From positions 310,001 through 374,000 of the forward strand of contig NZ_WTYQ01000001.1 in NCBI RefSeq assembly GCF_009828105.1: a DNA stretch of 64,000 nucleotides, given 5' to 3'. Both the position numbers and the translations under genes were made by a program. The first letter of the stretch is position 1, and the number at the start of each line of letters is the position of its first letter. The notes below the pieces were generated by a model. It saw nothing but the letters and a program-made list of their open reading frames with translations, ran no database searches and was not told the origin of the DNA. Below, piece after piece: positions 29,153 through 38,682 of the stretch. The stretch comes from Altericroceibacterium indicum. Its GTDB lineage: Bacteria; Pseudomonadota; Alphaproteobacteria; Sphingomonadales; Sphingomonadaceae.

Positions 29153-29746
29153 ATGAGCAACGGGCTGGATGCCCTTCTGGCGGCTTCGCTGGGATATGTA
29201 CTGGGTTCGATTCCCTTCGGTCTGCTGCTGGCAATGGCCGCGGGCAAAGGGGATGTTCGCAAGATCGGATCGGGCAATATCGGCGCAACCAATGTTCTGC
29301 GCACCGGAAGCAAGAAATTGGCTGCGGCAACCTTGCTGCTTGATCTGTTCAAGGGCTGGTTGCCGGTATTCCTCGCTTGGCAGTTTTGGCCGGAGGTGGT
29401 AGGCTTTGCAGCGCTTGGCGCAGTGATCGGGCACTGCTTCCCGGTCTGGCTGGGCTTCAAGGGCGGAAAGGGCGTGGCCACGGCAGCTGGGGTGTGTTTT
29501 GGCCTCGGCTGGCCCTTTGGGCTGGTATACGCCGTGACATGGCTGGGGCTGCTGTATTTCACCCGGATCAGCTCTTTTGCCGGAATGTGCGCAGCGGTAA
29601 GCGCGCCGGTGTTGGCCATGGTGCTGGGGCGCTGGGAGCTGGTCCCGGTGTTGAGCGCGATGGCCGCGATTATTCTGGTGCTCCATCGTGAGAATATCGC
29701 CCGGCTAAGAGCGGGCACAGAGCCTCGTGTGGGGTCAAGGAAGTGA
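29153..29746 (+). CDS. plsY: Glycerol-3-phosphate acyltransferase PlsY
   Basis: A 197-residue integral membrane enzyme that transfers the acyl group from acyl-phosphate to glycerol 3-phosphate, starting phospholipid synthesis. The three PlsY motifs are visible: 'GYVLGSIPFGLLLA', 'KIGSGNIGATNVLRT' with 'LLLDLFKGWLPV', and 'WLGFKGGKGVATAAGV'. 'LVLHRENIARLRAGTEPR' is the usual C-terminus. The ATG at 29153 is chosen over a GTG four codons upstream. It overlaps dprA by 4 nt (GTGA), the common plsY-dprA-topA order. Confidence 0.95.
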   Translation: MSNGLDALLAASLGYVLGSIPFGLLLAMAAGKGDVRKIGSGNIGATNVLRTGSKKLAAATLLLDLFKGWLPVFLAWQFWPEVVGFAALGAVIGHCFPVWLGFKGGKGVATAAGVCFGLGWPFGLVYAVTWLGLLYFTRISSFAGMCAAVSAPVLAMVLGRWELVPVLSAMAAIILVLHRENIARLRAGTEPRVGSRK

Positions 29747-30831
29747 GCTTGGCGCAAGCGGAAGCCTTTGCGCGCATCCGCTTGCTGCGCTCCCCCAATA
29801 TCGGCCCGGTGAGCTATGCCAAATTGCTCCAGAGGTTCGATACGGCGGAAGCGGCTCTGGAGGCTTTGCCTGATCTGGCCAAGCGGGGCGGACGGGCTTA
29901 TCGCGCTGCCTCGACTGTCCAGATTGAGAATGAAGTGGCCGCTGCGCGTGAAGCGCGCGCGCGCTATTTGTTTCACGATTCACCAGACTATCCGCAATTG
30001 CTGCGCGAGATGGCCGGGTCACCGCCGATTCTGCTCTATCGGGGCGATATTACGCTGGCAGCCAAGCCTTGTGTGGCGATTGTCGGTGCGCGTAATGCTT
30101 CTGCTGCTGCGGTGAAACTGGCGCGTGACTTCGCTGCTGAACTCGCTGGGCAAGGGCTGGTGGTTGTTTCCGGGCTGGCCCGCGGGATCGATGGGGCCGC
30201 CCATCGCGGGGCGCTACCTGCCACTATCGGAGTGATCGCCAGCGGGATTGAAATTGCCTATCCCCCGCAACATGCCGATCTTCAGGAACAGATCGCAACC
30301 GAAGGCCTGTTGTTGGCCGAACAGCCTCCCGGCACAGAACCCCGGGGGAGCCATTTCCCAAGTCGAAACAGAATTATAGCAGGCCTTGCTGCGGGAACGT
30401 TGGTGGTGGAGGCTGCGCCCAAATCAGGTTCGCTCATCACGGCAAGGCTGGCGGGCGAGGCGGGGCGTGAAGTGATGGCCATACCAGGCTCCCCACTCGA
30501 TACGCGCAGCCATGGTTGCAATCAATTGATCCGCGATGGCGCTGTGCTGGTGCAATCGCCTGCGGATGTGGTGGAATTGCTGTCTGGCTTTGATGGGCAG
30601 CCGCTTTCGACATTCCGCGAAACCGTATCTGCTTTTGAATGCGCGCCCGAAGAGCTGGCTGATGAACCCGCCGACATTGGAAATCTTCTCACCACAGCGC
30701 CTGTGGGCGTGGATGAACTGATCCGGCAGAGTGGCCAAAGTGCGGGCGCTGTGCAAATGGCGCTTCTGGAATTGGAAATTGCCGGTCGGCTGGTTCGCCA
30801 TGCTGGTGGACGGGTGTCACTTGAAGCTTAA
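29743..30831 (+). CDS. dprA: DNA-processing protein DprA
   Basis: A 362-residue protein that loads RecA onto incoming single-stranded DNA in transformation. It has an N-terminal SAM-like part, the Rossmann DprA fold ('VAIVGARNASAAAVKLARDFA', 'VVSGLARGIDGAAHRGAL', 'FPSRNRIIAGLA', 'APKSGSLITARLAGE', 'VMAIPGSPLD') and a C-terminal winged helix ('VDELIRQSGQSAGAVQMALLELE'). GTG 29743 overlaps the plsY stop. A TTG at 29749 has a better-spaced AGGAA and is a possible alternative. Confidence 0.94.
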   Translation: MSLAQAEAFARIRLLRSPNIGPVSYAKLLQRFDTAEAALEALPDLAKRGGRAYRAASTVQIENEVAAAREARARYLFHDSPDYPQLLREMAGSPPILLYRGDITLAAKPCVAIVGARNASAAAVKLARDFAAELAGQGLVVVSGLARGIDGAAHRGALPATIGVIASGIEIAYPPQHADLQEQIATEGLLLAEQPPGTEPRGSHFPSRNRIIAGLAAGTLVVEAAPKSGSLITARLAGEAGREVMAIPGSPLDTRSHGCNQLIRDGAVLVQSPADVVELLSGFDGQPLSTFRETVSAFECAPEELADEPADIGNLLTTAPVGVDELIRQSGQSAGAVQMALLELEIAGRLVRHAGGRVSLEA

Positions 30832-31034
30832 GGGCTGACTCTTAAATAATCAGCAAGTGGAGGGAATATTGGGAAAGGAATTTCATGCTGGCGCACCTTG
30901 CCTGTCGAGACCGCATGATCCAAGCGACGAAAATGATTTGCCTGATGCGTTTTTTGAAACGCGTGGCTTGACGAACCGCTTTCATCCTTCCCACCCTCGT
31001 ACGTACACATACGCGTAAGGATCAGATTACTTCC

Positions 31035-33638
31035 ATGCAGCTCGTGATCGTCGAGTCGCCCGCAAAGGCGAAAACCATCGAGAATTATCTCGGCAAGGAC
31101 TTCACCGTTCTCGCTTCCTATGGCCATGTGCGGGATCTCCCGCCCAAGGACGGTTCCGTCCGGCCAGACGAAGATTTCGAGATGGACTGGGAGCCTTACA
31201 AGGACAAACAGAGCCGCATTAAAGCGATTGCCGATGCGGCTAAATCGGCTGACCGCCTTATTCTCGCGACTGACCCTGACCGTGAAGGGGAGGCAATTTC
31301 GTGGCATGTGCTGGAGCTTCTGAAGAAGCGCCGCGCCTTGCCTAAGGAAGTGGAGCGCGTCACGTTCAACGCCATCACCAAAAAGGCGGTGACGGATGCA
31401 ATGAAGGCACCGCGCCAGCTCGATATGGATCTGATTGATGCCTATCTTGCCCGCCGCGCTTTGGATTATCTGTTCGGCTTTACGCTTTCCCCAGTGCTGT
31501 GGCGCAAGCTCCCCGGTGCCAAGAGCGCAGGGCGGGTGCAGTCTGTTGCGCTGCGTCTGATCGTTGACCGCGAACGTGAGATTGAAGCGTTCAAGCCGCA
31601 GGAATATTGGCAAATTCTTGCCAAGATGGAACAGGACGGCACAGAATTTGATGCCCGTCTGGTCCGCTTTGACGGCAACAAACTCGAACGCCTGTCGATT
31701 GGCGATAAGGCCATGGCTGATGCCGCCAAGAAGGCGGTTGAGGATTCACGCTTCACGATTGAAGATGTTGAAACCAAGCCGCTGAAGCGCAATCCGGCCC
31801 CGCCTTTCACCACTTCGACATTGCAGCAGGAAGCTGCTCGTAAGCTCGGTTTCTCAGCCAGCCACACGATGCGTTTGGCGCAGGGCCTGTATGAAGATGG
31901 CGCGATCACCTATATGCGTACTGATGGTGTGCAGATGGATGAAAGCGCCATTTCTGCTGCCCGCAAAGCCATCGCGGAACGGTATGATGGGCATTATATC
32001 CCCGAAAAACCGCGCCATTACGCGACCAAGGCGAAGAACGCGCAGGAAGCCCATGAAGCGATCCGGCCAACCGATTTTACACGGGATAAGGCGGGCAGTG
32101 CCGATGCTGGCAGGCTTTATGATCTGATCTTCAAACGCGCCATGGCAAGCCAGATGGCGGCTGCCAATCTGGAGCGTACAACGGTCACTTTGCGTGACCC
32201 GACCGGCCGCCATGAATTGCGAGCAACGGGCCAGGTAGTCAAATTCGCAGGCTTCCTCGCGGTCTATGAAGAAGGCCGTGACAACAAGGATGATGATGAG
32301 GAATCGGGTCTGCTGCCGGTGATGCATAAGGGCGATAGCCCGGCCAAGAAGGACGTCCTGGCCACGCAACATTCCACCCAGCCACCCCCGCGTTTCTCTG
32401 AAGCCAGCCTTGTGAAACGGCTGGAAGAATTGGGCATTGGCCGTCCATCCACCTATGCGTCCACGCTACAGGTGCTGAAAGACCGTAATTATGTCCGCAC
32501 CGAGAAAAACCGCTTCTTCGCTGAAGAAAGCGGGCGGCTGCTGACAGCCTTCCTCGAACGCTTCTTCGAACGCTATGTCGCCTATGACTTCACGGCGGGC
32601 ATGGAAGATGAGCTGGATGAAGTGTCCGGTGGGCGTGCAGAATGGAAGAAGCTGCTTGAAGCCTTCTGGCGCGATTTCAAGCCGAAGTCTGACGAAGTGA
32701 TGGAGCGTAAGCCATCTGAAGTGACGGAAGAGCTGGACGAATTCCTGTCCGATTTCCTCTTCCCACCGAAGGAAGATGGCAGCGATCCGCGTGCTTGCCC
32801 CAATTGCGCAGATGGCCGCCTGGCTTTGCGCGGTGGCCGCTATGGTGCCTTTGTAGCCTGCAACAATTACCCGGAATGCAAATATACTCGCCCCTTCGCC
32901 CAACCAGGTGGCGCGCAAGAAACGGGTGAGGAAGGTCTGATGGGGGAACACCCTGAAACGGGTGAGGAAATTCATCGTAAAACCGGGCGTTTCGGGCCTT
33001 ACGTCCAGATGGGAGAAGGCAAGGAAGCCAAGCGTGCGTCAATCCCCAAGGACCTTGAGGATTTTGATCTTGATTGGGCCGTGAAGCTGCTCGATCTCCC
33101 GCGCGAAGTTGGGAACCACCCGGAAACCAGCGAGCCGATCATTGCTGCAATCGGGCGTTATGGCCCCTATCTCAAGCACGCTGGCAAATATGCCAAATTG
33201 CAGACTACCCGCGATGTGTTCGAAACGGGCATGAATGCAGCTGTCACAATGCTGGCAGAAGCTCAGCAGCGCGGTGGCAAGGGACGGGCCAAGGCAGAGC
33301 CGATCAAAGCTTTTGGTGCACACCCGACCAGCGGCGGGGAAATGAAAGTTCTTCCGGGGCGCTATGGTCCTTATGTGACCGATGGAACTACCAACGCCAC
33401 TATTCCCAAGGATGTGAAGCCTGAAGATGTGACTGAGGAAGAGGCCATCCGTCTGATTGACGAGCGCGCGGCCAAGGCTCCGGCGAAAAAGAAAAAGGCA
33501 GCGCCGAAAAAGAAGGCTGCGGCCAAAAAACCTGCTGCCAAGAAGGCCACTGCAACAAAGGCGGCAACGGCTAAGACTACGGCGAAGAAAGCCGCACCGA
33601 AGAAAAAGCCGGCAACTAAAAAGCCTGCTGAGACTTGA
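31035..33638 (+). CDS. topA: DNA topoisomerase I
   Basis: An 867-residue type IA topoisomerase that relaxes negative supercoils. The Toprim domain begins 'LVIVESPAKAKTIENYLG' and holds 'ATDPDREGEAISWH'. The catalytic tyrosine is Y293 in 'ITYMRTDGVQMD'. The C-terminal part has a C4 zinc-ribbon ('CPNCADGRLALRGGRYGAFVACNNYPEC') and further ribbon-like repeats with 'GRYGPYL/YV'. The last 50 or so residues are a Lys/Ala/Pro-rich tail (KKKAAPKKK-like repeats), common in alphaproteobacterial TopA and likely to bind DNA. Confidence 0.97.
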   Translation: MQLVIVESPAKAKTIENYLGKDFTVLASYGHVRDLPPKDGSVRPDEDFEMDWEPYKDKQSRIKAIADAAKSADRLILATDPDREGEAISWHVLELLKKRRALPKEVERVTFNAITKKAVTDAMKAPRQLDMDLIDAYLARRALDYLFGFTLSPVLWRKLPGAKSAGRVQSVALRLIVDREREIEAFKPQEYWQILAKMEQDGTEFDARLVRFDGNKLERLSIGDKAMADAAKKAVEDSRFTIEDVETKPLKRNPAPPFTTSTLQQEAARKLGFSASHTMRLAQGLYEDGAITYMRTDGVQMDESAISAARKAIAERYDGHYIPEKPRHYATKAKNAQEAHEAIRPTDFTRDKAGSADAGRLYDLIFKRAMASQMAAANLERTTVTLRDPTGRHELRATGQVVKFAGFLAVYEEGRDNKDDDEESGLLPVMHKGDSPAKKDVLATQHSTQPPPRFSEASLVKRLEELGIGRPSTYASTLQVLKDRNYVRTEKNRFFAEESGRLLTAFLERFFERYVAYDFTAGMEDELDEVSGGRAEWKKLLEAFWRDFKPKSDEVMERKPSEVTEELDEFLSDFLFPPKEDGSDPRACPNCADGRLALRGGRYGAFVACNNYPECKYTRPFAQPGGAQETGEEGLMGEHPETGEEIHRKTGRFGPYVQMGEGKEAKRASIPKDLEDFDLDWAVKLLDLPREVGNHPETSEPIIAAIGRYGPYLKHAGKYAKLQTTRDVFETGMNAAVTMLAEAQQRGGKGRAKAEPIKAFGAHPTSGGEMKVLPGRYGPYVTDGTTNATIPKDVKPEDVTEEEAIRLIDERAAKAPAKKKKAAPKKKAAAKKPAAKKATATKAATAKTTAKKAAPKKKPATKKPAET

Positions 33639-33704
33639 TAATGCAAGGGCGGGCACACACATGTCCGCTCTATGCTGCAAGTGCGAACAGATGAAGGGGA
33701 AGGC

Positions 33705-35129
33705 ATGTCGGTCAACGCCGCGCATTGGGATGATGATCGCGGCGGTGCCTTCACCCGTGCCATGGAACAGGATGGCCTGCCGTTCCCACGCCGGTTCTGG
33801 GCCATTATCGCCATATCATTCGGCACGGCTTTGCTGGTTCTCGATGGTGCCATTGCCAATGTCGCATTGCCAACCATTGCGCGTGAACTAGGCGTCAACG
33901 ATGGTGTGGTGACCAATGTCGTCACCGTCTACCAATTGGTGCTGGTAATGGTGCTGCTGCCCTTTGCCAGTGTGGGCGATCGGATAGGTCATCGGCGGCT
34001 TTACCAGATAGGGCAAGCGCTGTTTCTGGTCACTTCGGGCTTGTGCTTTTTTGCCAGCAACTTGCCCATATTGCTTGTGCTGCGCGCCGGTCAGGCTCTC
34101 GGCGCTGGTATGGCGCTGAGTGTCTCGTCCGCGATGTTACGCCAGATTTACCCAGCCAAGAGCCTTGGTAGCGGGCTGGGAATTAATAGCGTTATTGTTG
34201 CCTCATCTTCGGCTTTGGCACCGACGCTTGGCGGTTATATTGTGGCCAATATGTCTTGGGAGTGGGTGTTTATGGCTGCTGCTCCCCTAGCTGTCATTTC
34301 GCTGATTCTTGGCCGGGCCTTGCCTGATCCGGTGCGCCGCCCGCTCAATCCTGAATGGCTCAGCGGTGTATGGAGCGCGGTAACCATGCTGCTTGTCATT
34401 GGCGGGCTGCAAGTGGCCACCCATGGCGCCAGCCATTGGCCGGGCACTGCGCTTTGCTTGCTGGGGGTGGCATCAGCGGTGATGCTCGTGCACCGTGAAA
34501 GCAGGCGGAGTAATCCAGTTGTACCCGTGGATTTGATCCGGCAGCCGGTAATCGGTCTTTCGGCACTGGCAGCGGTGACATGCTTTATCTCATCCGGGGC
34601 GTTGATGCTGGCGCTGCCTTTCCGGCTGGAACAGACGATGGGCTATAGCCCGGATCAGGTCGGCTTGTTGCTGCTGCCTTTTCCACTTACCATGCTGATT
34701 ATTGCCCCCTTTGCAGGATGGCTTTCCGACAGGATCGCACCGACAAAACTGGGGGTCACGGGCATGGGTATCGCAATAGTCGCGCTGTTTTTAATGGTCA
34801 TCATGCCAGCTCAGCCCGGTGCTTTCGGAATAGGTTGGAGATTGAGCCTTGCGGCACTTGGTTTCGGCCTGTTTTTTGCACCCAATTCACGACTTCTGAT
34901 TGGCCGGGCACCCAAGGATCGGGCAGCAGCGGCTGGCGGTCTCTTATCCACGTCGCGCCTGTTGGGACAAACGATGGCTGCTGTGGTGGTGGGGATTTTG
35001 CTGAGTGCCGGAATGGGTGTGGGGTCAACGCCACTCATCATTGCAGCGGTGCTAGCGATTGTGGCGGCTGGTTGCAGCCTGGCACGCTTCCGCAATGCGC
35101 GGTTTGCCAGAGCAACTGGGCCTCAATAA
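33705..35129 (+). CDS. MFS transporter, DHA2 (14-helix) family
   Basis: A 474-residue drug:proton antiporter-type permease. Motif A-like 'GDRIGHRRLYQIGQALF' and motif C-type 'GINSVIVASSSALAPTLGGYI' are present, with about 14 hydrophobic segments. 'LDGAIANVALPTIARELGV' in helix 1 is the DHA2 signature. A hydrophilic 35-residue N-terminus precedes the first helix. ATG 33705 follows AAGGGGAAGGC; a longer frame from 33672 is not favoured. Substrate is not predictable. It follows topA at about 65 bp and converges on the SGNH gene. Confidence 0.88.
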   Translation: MSVNAAHWDDDRGGAFTRAMEQDGLPFPRRFWAIIAISFGTALLVLDGAIANVALPTIARELGVNDGVVTNVVTVYQLVLVMVLLPFASVGDRIGHRRLYQIGQALFLVTSGLCFFASNLPILLVLRAGQALGAGMALSVSSAMLRQIYPAKSLGSGLGINSVIVASSSALAPTLGGYIVANMSWEWVFMAAAPLAVISLILGRALPDPVRRPLNPEWLSGVWSAVTMLLVIGGLQVATHGASHWPGTALCLLGVASAVMLVHRESRRSNPVVPVDLIRQPVIGLSALAAVTCFISSGALMLALPFRLEQTMGYSPDQVGLLLLPFPLTMLIIAPFAGWLSDRIAPTKLGVTGMGIAIVALFLMVIMPAQPGAFGIGWRLSLAALGFGLFFAPNSRLLIGRAPKDRAAAAGGLLSTSRLLGQTMAAVVVGILLSAGMGVGSTPLIIAAVLAIVAAGCSLARFRNARFARATGPQ

Positions 35130-35161
35130 AAGGGCGGGAATGCCAGGCAATCCCGCCCTTT
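35129..35161. terminator. Bidirectional terminator
   Basis: An 11-bp perfect stem (AAAGGGCGGGA 35129-35139 with TCCCGCCCTTT 35151-35161) lies between convergent MFS and SGNH genes, with A/T flanks on both sides. Confidence 0.85.
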
Positions 35162-35165
35162 AAGA

Positions 35166-36059
35166 TCAACGTTTGAGCCTGCTTGCCAGAGCGTCCGCGA
35201 TATCTTGCATAGCAAGACGGGTTGGGTGCCACGGAGCGCCTTGGCTATCGTCAAAATCCTGATTCATTCCGTGTGCCCAGGGGGCTGGATCACAAGGGTC
35301 ATGGTCCTTTGACATCGCACCAGCATCAACAAACATCGCGCCGCTTTCCTTCGCGACCTTGGCGGTGATGGCTGCAAGCCGTTTGCCCATTTGGGTGAGC
35401 GGTGCCTGGTCTTCCGGCAAGATGGGCGCGGCTGCGCAACTCTTGGATGGAACAACACTCACATAATCCACAAAGACGAGTTTAGCCTTCGGAGCTTTCT
35501 GATGAACTGTGTTCGCAATGGCCAACATGCTCTTTTCGAGAGCGGCATATTGCTCTTCGGAAGCAAGGGGCTTGCGTGGGGCACATTTCGAAGTGTCGCC
35601 ATCTCCCAATGCACCAGCACGGCAACTTGCCGCAAACAATTCGCCCACGAAGTTAATGTCGTTACCGCCTACCGTGACAGTGACTAGCCGCGTGCCTGCC
35701 GTCACCGCATCAAGCTGTGCAGGCAGCTCCTTCCATGGATGCAGCAGGTCTTTCGTCTGTGCCCCGCCGCAACTTGCATCGACCAGTTTAAGGTTAAGCT
35801 TTTGTGCCAGAAGTGTGGCGTAATTGGCCTGGGTGCGGCCACAGCGTTTAGGGGATCCGGGCTGAGCCGGGCCAAGATTTGGTCCGGCTGCATAGGAGCT
35901 TCCAAGCGCAACATAGCGGTCGCCAGCGTGGAGCGCGCTATCGGGTGAGGTCGTGGAAGGATGGATACAGCCCGTAACCATTAACCCACCCGCAAGAGCC
36001 AGGAATGGTGCCTTTAAGTCCCATTTCTTTTGTGAGCCTGCTTTGGTGTGCATCGTCAT
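35166..36059 (-). CDS. SGNH/GDSL hydrolase, lipoprotein
   Basis: A 297-residue protein with a hydrophobic N-terminal segment ending in a lipobox-like 'LMVTGC'. The SGNH blocks are 'YVALGSSYAAGPN' (nucleophile Ser), a conserved Gly in 'DASCGGAQT', 'VTVGGNDINFVG' (GxND) and the His near the C-terminus in 'APWHPTRLAMQDIA'. The substrate may be a lipid or acyl-sugar ester outside the cytoplasm. The start at 36059 forms an ATGA overlap with the era stop, so it may be coupled to lepB-rnc-era. That is unusual company for a secreted esterase. Confidence 0.85.
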   Translation of the reverse strand: MTMHTKAGSQKKWDLKAPFLALAGGLMVTGCIHPSTTSPDSALHAGDRYVALGSSYAAGPNLGPAQPGSPKRCGRTQANYATLLAQKLNLKLVDASCGGAQTKDLLHPWKELPAQLDAVTAGTRLVTVTVGGNDINFVGELFAASCRAGALGDGDTSKCAPRKPLASEEQYAALEKSMLAIANTVHQKAPKAKLVFVDYVSVVPSKSCAAAPILPEDQAPLTQMGKRLAAITAKVAKESGAMFVDAGAMSKDHDPCDPAPWAHGMNQDFDDSQGAPWHPTRLAMQDIADALASRLKR

Positions 36060-36961
36060 TTCACCCAATCAAGACCCATTTCTTCGTAAATCTCACGGCT
36101 GTCGATCCAGTTTTCTTCAACTTTTACATGGAGGAACAGATGCACCTTTACACCCAGAAGTTCACTCAATTCGGCGCGGGCTGCTTCCCCGATCGCCTTG
36201 ATCTTCTGGCCACCTTTGCCAAGGACAATGGGGCGCTGCGTTTCGCGTGTGACGATGATCTGTTGATGGATTTCGACCGAGCCATCTTTGCGCTGGATAT
36301 ATTTTTCCGGACGTACGGCGCTGTCATAAGGCAGTTCTTCGTGAAGCTGACGGTAAAGTTGCTCACGGGTAATTTCTGTCGCCAGTGACCGTTCGCTGGC
36401 ATTGGACACCTGATCTTCCGGGTAATGCCAGGGGCTTTCCGGCATTAGTGAAGCCAGATGCGCTTTAAGCTCATCAACGCCATCACCGGTTTCTGCCGAG
36501 ATAAAGAATACCTCGGCAAAATCGACCTTGCCGGTCAGTTCCTGCACCAGCTCAAGAAGAGGCTCCTTCTTGCTGATGTCGGTCTTGTTGAGGATCAGAA
36601 TTTTGCGCTCAGGCCTGGTTTTGAGAGCCTCCAGCAGTGGTTCCAGCTCGTGACGGCGCTTCTTCACGCTATCGACCATCAGCGCAATGGCATCCGCCTC
36701 CTGCGCGCCTTCCCATGCGGCGTTGACCATCGCGCGATCAAGCCGGTTTTTCGGAGCGAAAATACCGGGCGTATCGGCAAGAATGATCTGTGTTTCATTG
36801 TGCAGCGCAATGCCCAGCATCCGTGCGCGCGTGGTTTGCGCTTTCGCACTGGTGATGGCGACTTTCTGGCCGACCAGACGGTTCACCAGTGTGGATTTGC
36901 CCGCATTCGGCGCACCGATAATGGCAACGACGCCGCAGTGCGGGGTGGGGGTATCACTCAA
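36056..36961 (-). CDS. era: GTPase Era
   Basis: A 301-residue GTP-binding protein that helps 16S rRNA maturation and 30S assembly. The G1 motif is 'GAPNAGKSTLVNRLVG', followed by 'TTRARMLGI' (G2), 'DTPGIF' (G3) and 'LNKTD' (G4), then a C-terminal KH domain ('IVTRETQRPIVLGKGGQKIKAIG'). The start is TTG (36961-36959) overlapping the rnc stop as TTGA. Expected order after rnc. Confidence 0.97.
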   Translation of the reverse strand: MSDTPTPHCGVVAIIGAPNAGKSTLVNRLVGQKVAITSAKAQTTRARMLGIALHNETQIILADTPGIFAPKNRLDRAMVNAAWEGAQEADAIALMVDSVKKRRHELEPLLEALKTRPERKILILNKTDISKKEPLLELVQELTGKVDFAEVFFISAETGDGVDELKAHLASLMPESPWHYPEDQVSNASERSLATEITREQLYRQLHEELPYDSAVRPEKYIQRKDGSVEIHQQIIVTRETQRPIVLGKGGQKIKAIGEAARAELSELLGVKVHLFLHVKVEENWIDSREIYEEMGLDWVK

Positions 36962-37635
36962 GAAAACTTCTCCATAAATTTGCGTGCAGCAGCCGTTTCA
37001 GCTTCCTGCTTGCTGTTCGCTTCGGCATCGACTGTGCCGACGTTTTTCACGGAAACGCGCACAGTGAACCGGGCAGCATGATCTGGTCCGGAACGGTCAA
37101 TCAGTTCATATTCGGGCGGCTTACGGCGATTGCCGGCCGCCCATTCCTGCAGTGCAGATTTAGGGTGCTTCTGGCGACCCGCATATCCGGAAACCTCTTT
37201 GCTCCACAATTCGCGAACCATATTGCGGCTGGGGTCAAAGCCACGCGATACGAAGCTTGCGCCCAGCAGTGCCTCCATCACATCACCGAGAATATTGGCA
37301 CTATCTGCCCCGCCATCATCACGGGCCTGTTTGCCCAGTCGAACATGGACAGGAAGGCCGATCTCTCGGGCAATTTTGGCGCACATTTCACGGCTGACCA
37401 AAGCGTTGAGGCGTTGGGAAAGCTTACCTTCTGCATCATCATTGCGTTCATAGAGCCATTCGGCAATGGAAAGGCCTAAAACACGGTCTCCAAGGAATTC
37501 AAGCCGTTCATAATTACGCTTCTCCCCGGTGCTGCCGTGGGTAAGTGCTTCCAACCAAAGGCCCTCCTGACCTTCAGGTTCAACCCCTAGGCCGCGTAAA
37601 AAATCGGCGCTTTCATTCAATTGCACCTTACTCAA
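36958..37635 (-). CDS. rnc: Ribonuclease III
   Basis: A 225-residue double-strand-specific endoribonuclease. The catalytic domain has 'LEALTHGSTGEKRNYERLEFLGDRVLGL' (the family signature, with THGS in place of the usual THRS) and 'ILGDVMEALLGA'. A C-terminal dsRNA-binding domain begins at 'PKSALQEWAAG' and ends 'QEAETAAARKFMEKF'. TTG 37635 is chosen because it overlaps the lepB stop as TTGA, the same device seen at rnc-era. GTG 37626 and ATG 37695 (a 64-nt overlap with lepB) are alternatives. Confidence 0.94.
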   Translation of the reverse strand: MSKVQLNESADFLRGLGVEPEGQEGLWLEALTHGSTGEKRNYERLEFLGDRVLGLSIAEWLYERNDDAEGKLSQRLNALVSREMCAKIAREIGLPVHVRLGKQARDDGGADSANILGDVMEALLGASFVSRGFDPSRNMVRELWSKEVSGYAGRQKHPKSALQEWAAGNRRKPPEYELIDRSGPDHAARFTVRVSVKNVGTVDAEANSKQEAETAAARKFMEKFS

Positions 37636-38471
37636 AATCCGTGTCCTATTCTGTTCCAGCGCGTTGCGGTGAACCATGTCCAGGGCTTGATCCATTCAGC
37701 AGAGCCGTCAGTGGACCAGATGGTGATGGTGGCACGGCCAATCAGATTGGCCTGTGGGACCAGCCCCACGCCGCCGCCAGGAACGGCCGGGAAGCGGCTA
37801 TCCATCGAATTGTCGCGATTATCACCCATCAGGAACAGTTTGCCTTCAGGCACGATAACAGGTTGCGTATCATCTTGTGGATAGAGCCCAAAGTCGAGCG
37901 TATTGAAGCTGACGCCATTGGGCAGCGTTTCACGGAATTGCGGATATTGGCAAACAAGTGAACCGTCATCCTTACGAACCGTGAAGCGCGCTTCCTTGCA
38001 AGATGTATTGACGCTCACCGGAATTTCGAAATCCTCGATCCGCTTGCGCTGAACGGGCTGGCCATTGATGTTCACCACGCCGCCAATCACCTGAATCTGA
38101 TCGCCGGGCAGGCCGATAACCCGCTTGATGTAATCTTCCTGATCAAGAGGGGGGGCCTTGAAAATTACCACATCACCGCGTTCCGGTTGGCTTGCGAATA
38201 TCCGTCCGGGGATCAGCGGGGCAGAGAAAGGCAGGGAATATTTGCTGTAGCCATAAGGCCATTTTGCAGCGAGCAGATAGTCACCTGTTTCCAGCCTCGG
38301 CAGCATGGATTCACTGGGAATCGAAAAAGGTGAAAAGATAAAACTACGGAAGATCAGCACGAATAAAACGAGTTTTATAACGAAGACGAGAAAGCTACCT
38401 TCCTCTTTCTTCGGCTTTTCCCGTGTTTCAGGGGTATTGGTTCCGGCATCGCCGGGGACGGTATCATTCAT
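37632..38471 (-). CDS. lepB: Signal peptidase I
   Basis: A 279-residue membrane-bound type I signal peptidase. After a charged N-terminus comes one membrane helix (about residues 26-47), then the catalytic serine S55 in 'FSIPSESMLPRLE' and catalytic lysine K116 in 'YIKRVIGLPGDQI'. 'LFLMGDNRDNSMDSR' is the box E motif. It cleaves signal peptides at the periplasmic face. It leads the lepB-rnc-era order typical of alphaproteobacteria. Confidence 0.96.
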   Translation of the reverse strand: MNDTVPGDAGTNTPETREKPKKEEGSFLVFVIKLVLFVLIFRSFIFSPFSIPSESMLPRLETGDYLLAAKWPYGYSKYSLPFSAPLIPGRIFASQPERGDVVIFKAPPLDQEDYIKRVIGLPGDQIQVIGGVVNINGQPVQRKRIEDFEIPVSVNTSCKEARFTVRKDDGSLVCQYPQFRETLPNGVSFNTLDFGLYPQDDTQPVIVPEGKLFLMGDNRDNSMDSRFPAVPGGGVGLVPQANLIGRATITIWSTDGSAEWIKPWTWFTATRWNRIGHGF

Positions 38472-38682
38472 GGTCGCGGTCCATGTTGGTCAGCTTGGCT
38501 GGCGTCAAGCCTGTTGGAAGCCTGCACCATAGGCAGCAAAAACGCTGTTGCCCATGCGCTGTAACCGGTTTTTTGGTCATTTTGATGGAGTCTTTACCGC
38601 TAATCGCCATCGAGACGTAACTTGCCGGTTCCAAAATGCTGCATGAGCGATTAGCCGTATCCCATCAGCTTAATATTGGAGA

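Noticed and set aside
28958-29976. Two long minus-strand frames opposite plsY and dprA
   Set aside because: They are shadows of genes with all conserved motifs on the plus strand; no motif or start signal was seen.
33039-33725. Long minus-strand frame opposite the topA C-terminus
   Set aside because: It mirrors the Lys/Ala-rich tail and zinc-ribbon codons of topA, and its composition (Leu/Arg/Ser/Phe) is that of a shadow frame.
37632-37695. Possible 64-nt overlap of rnc with lepB
   Set aside because: ATG 37695 and ATG 37677 have no ribosome-binding site; the TTGA overlap at 37635 matches the neighbouring junction and gives a normal RNase III N-terminus.
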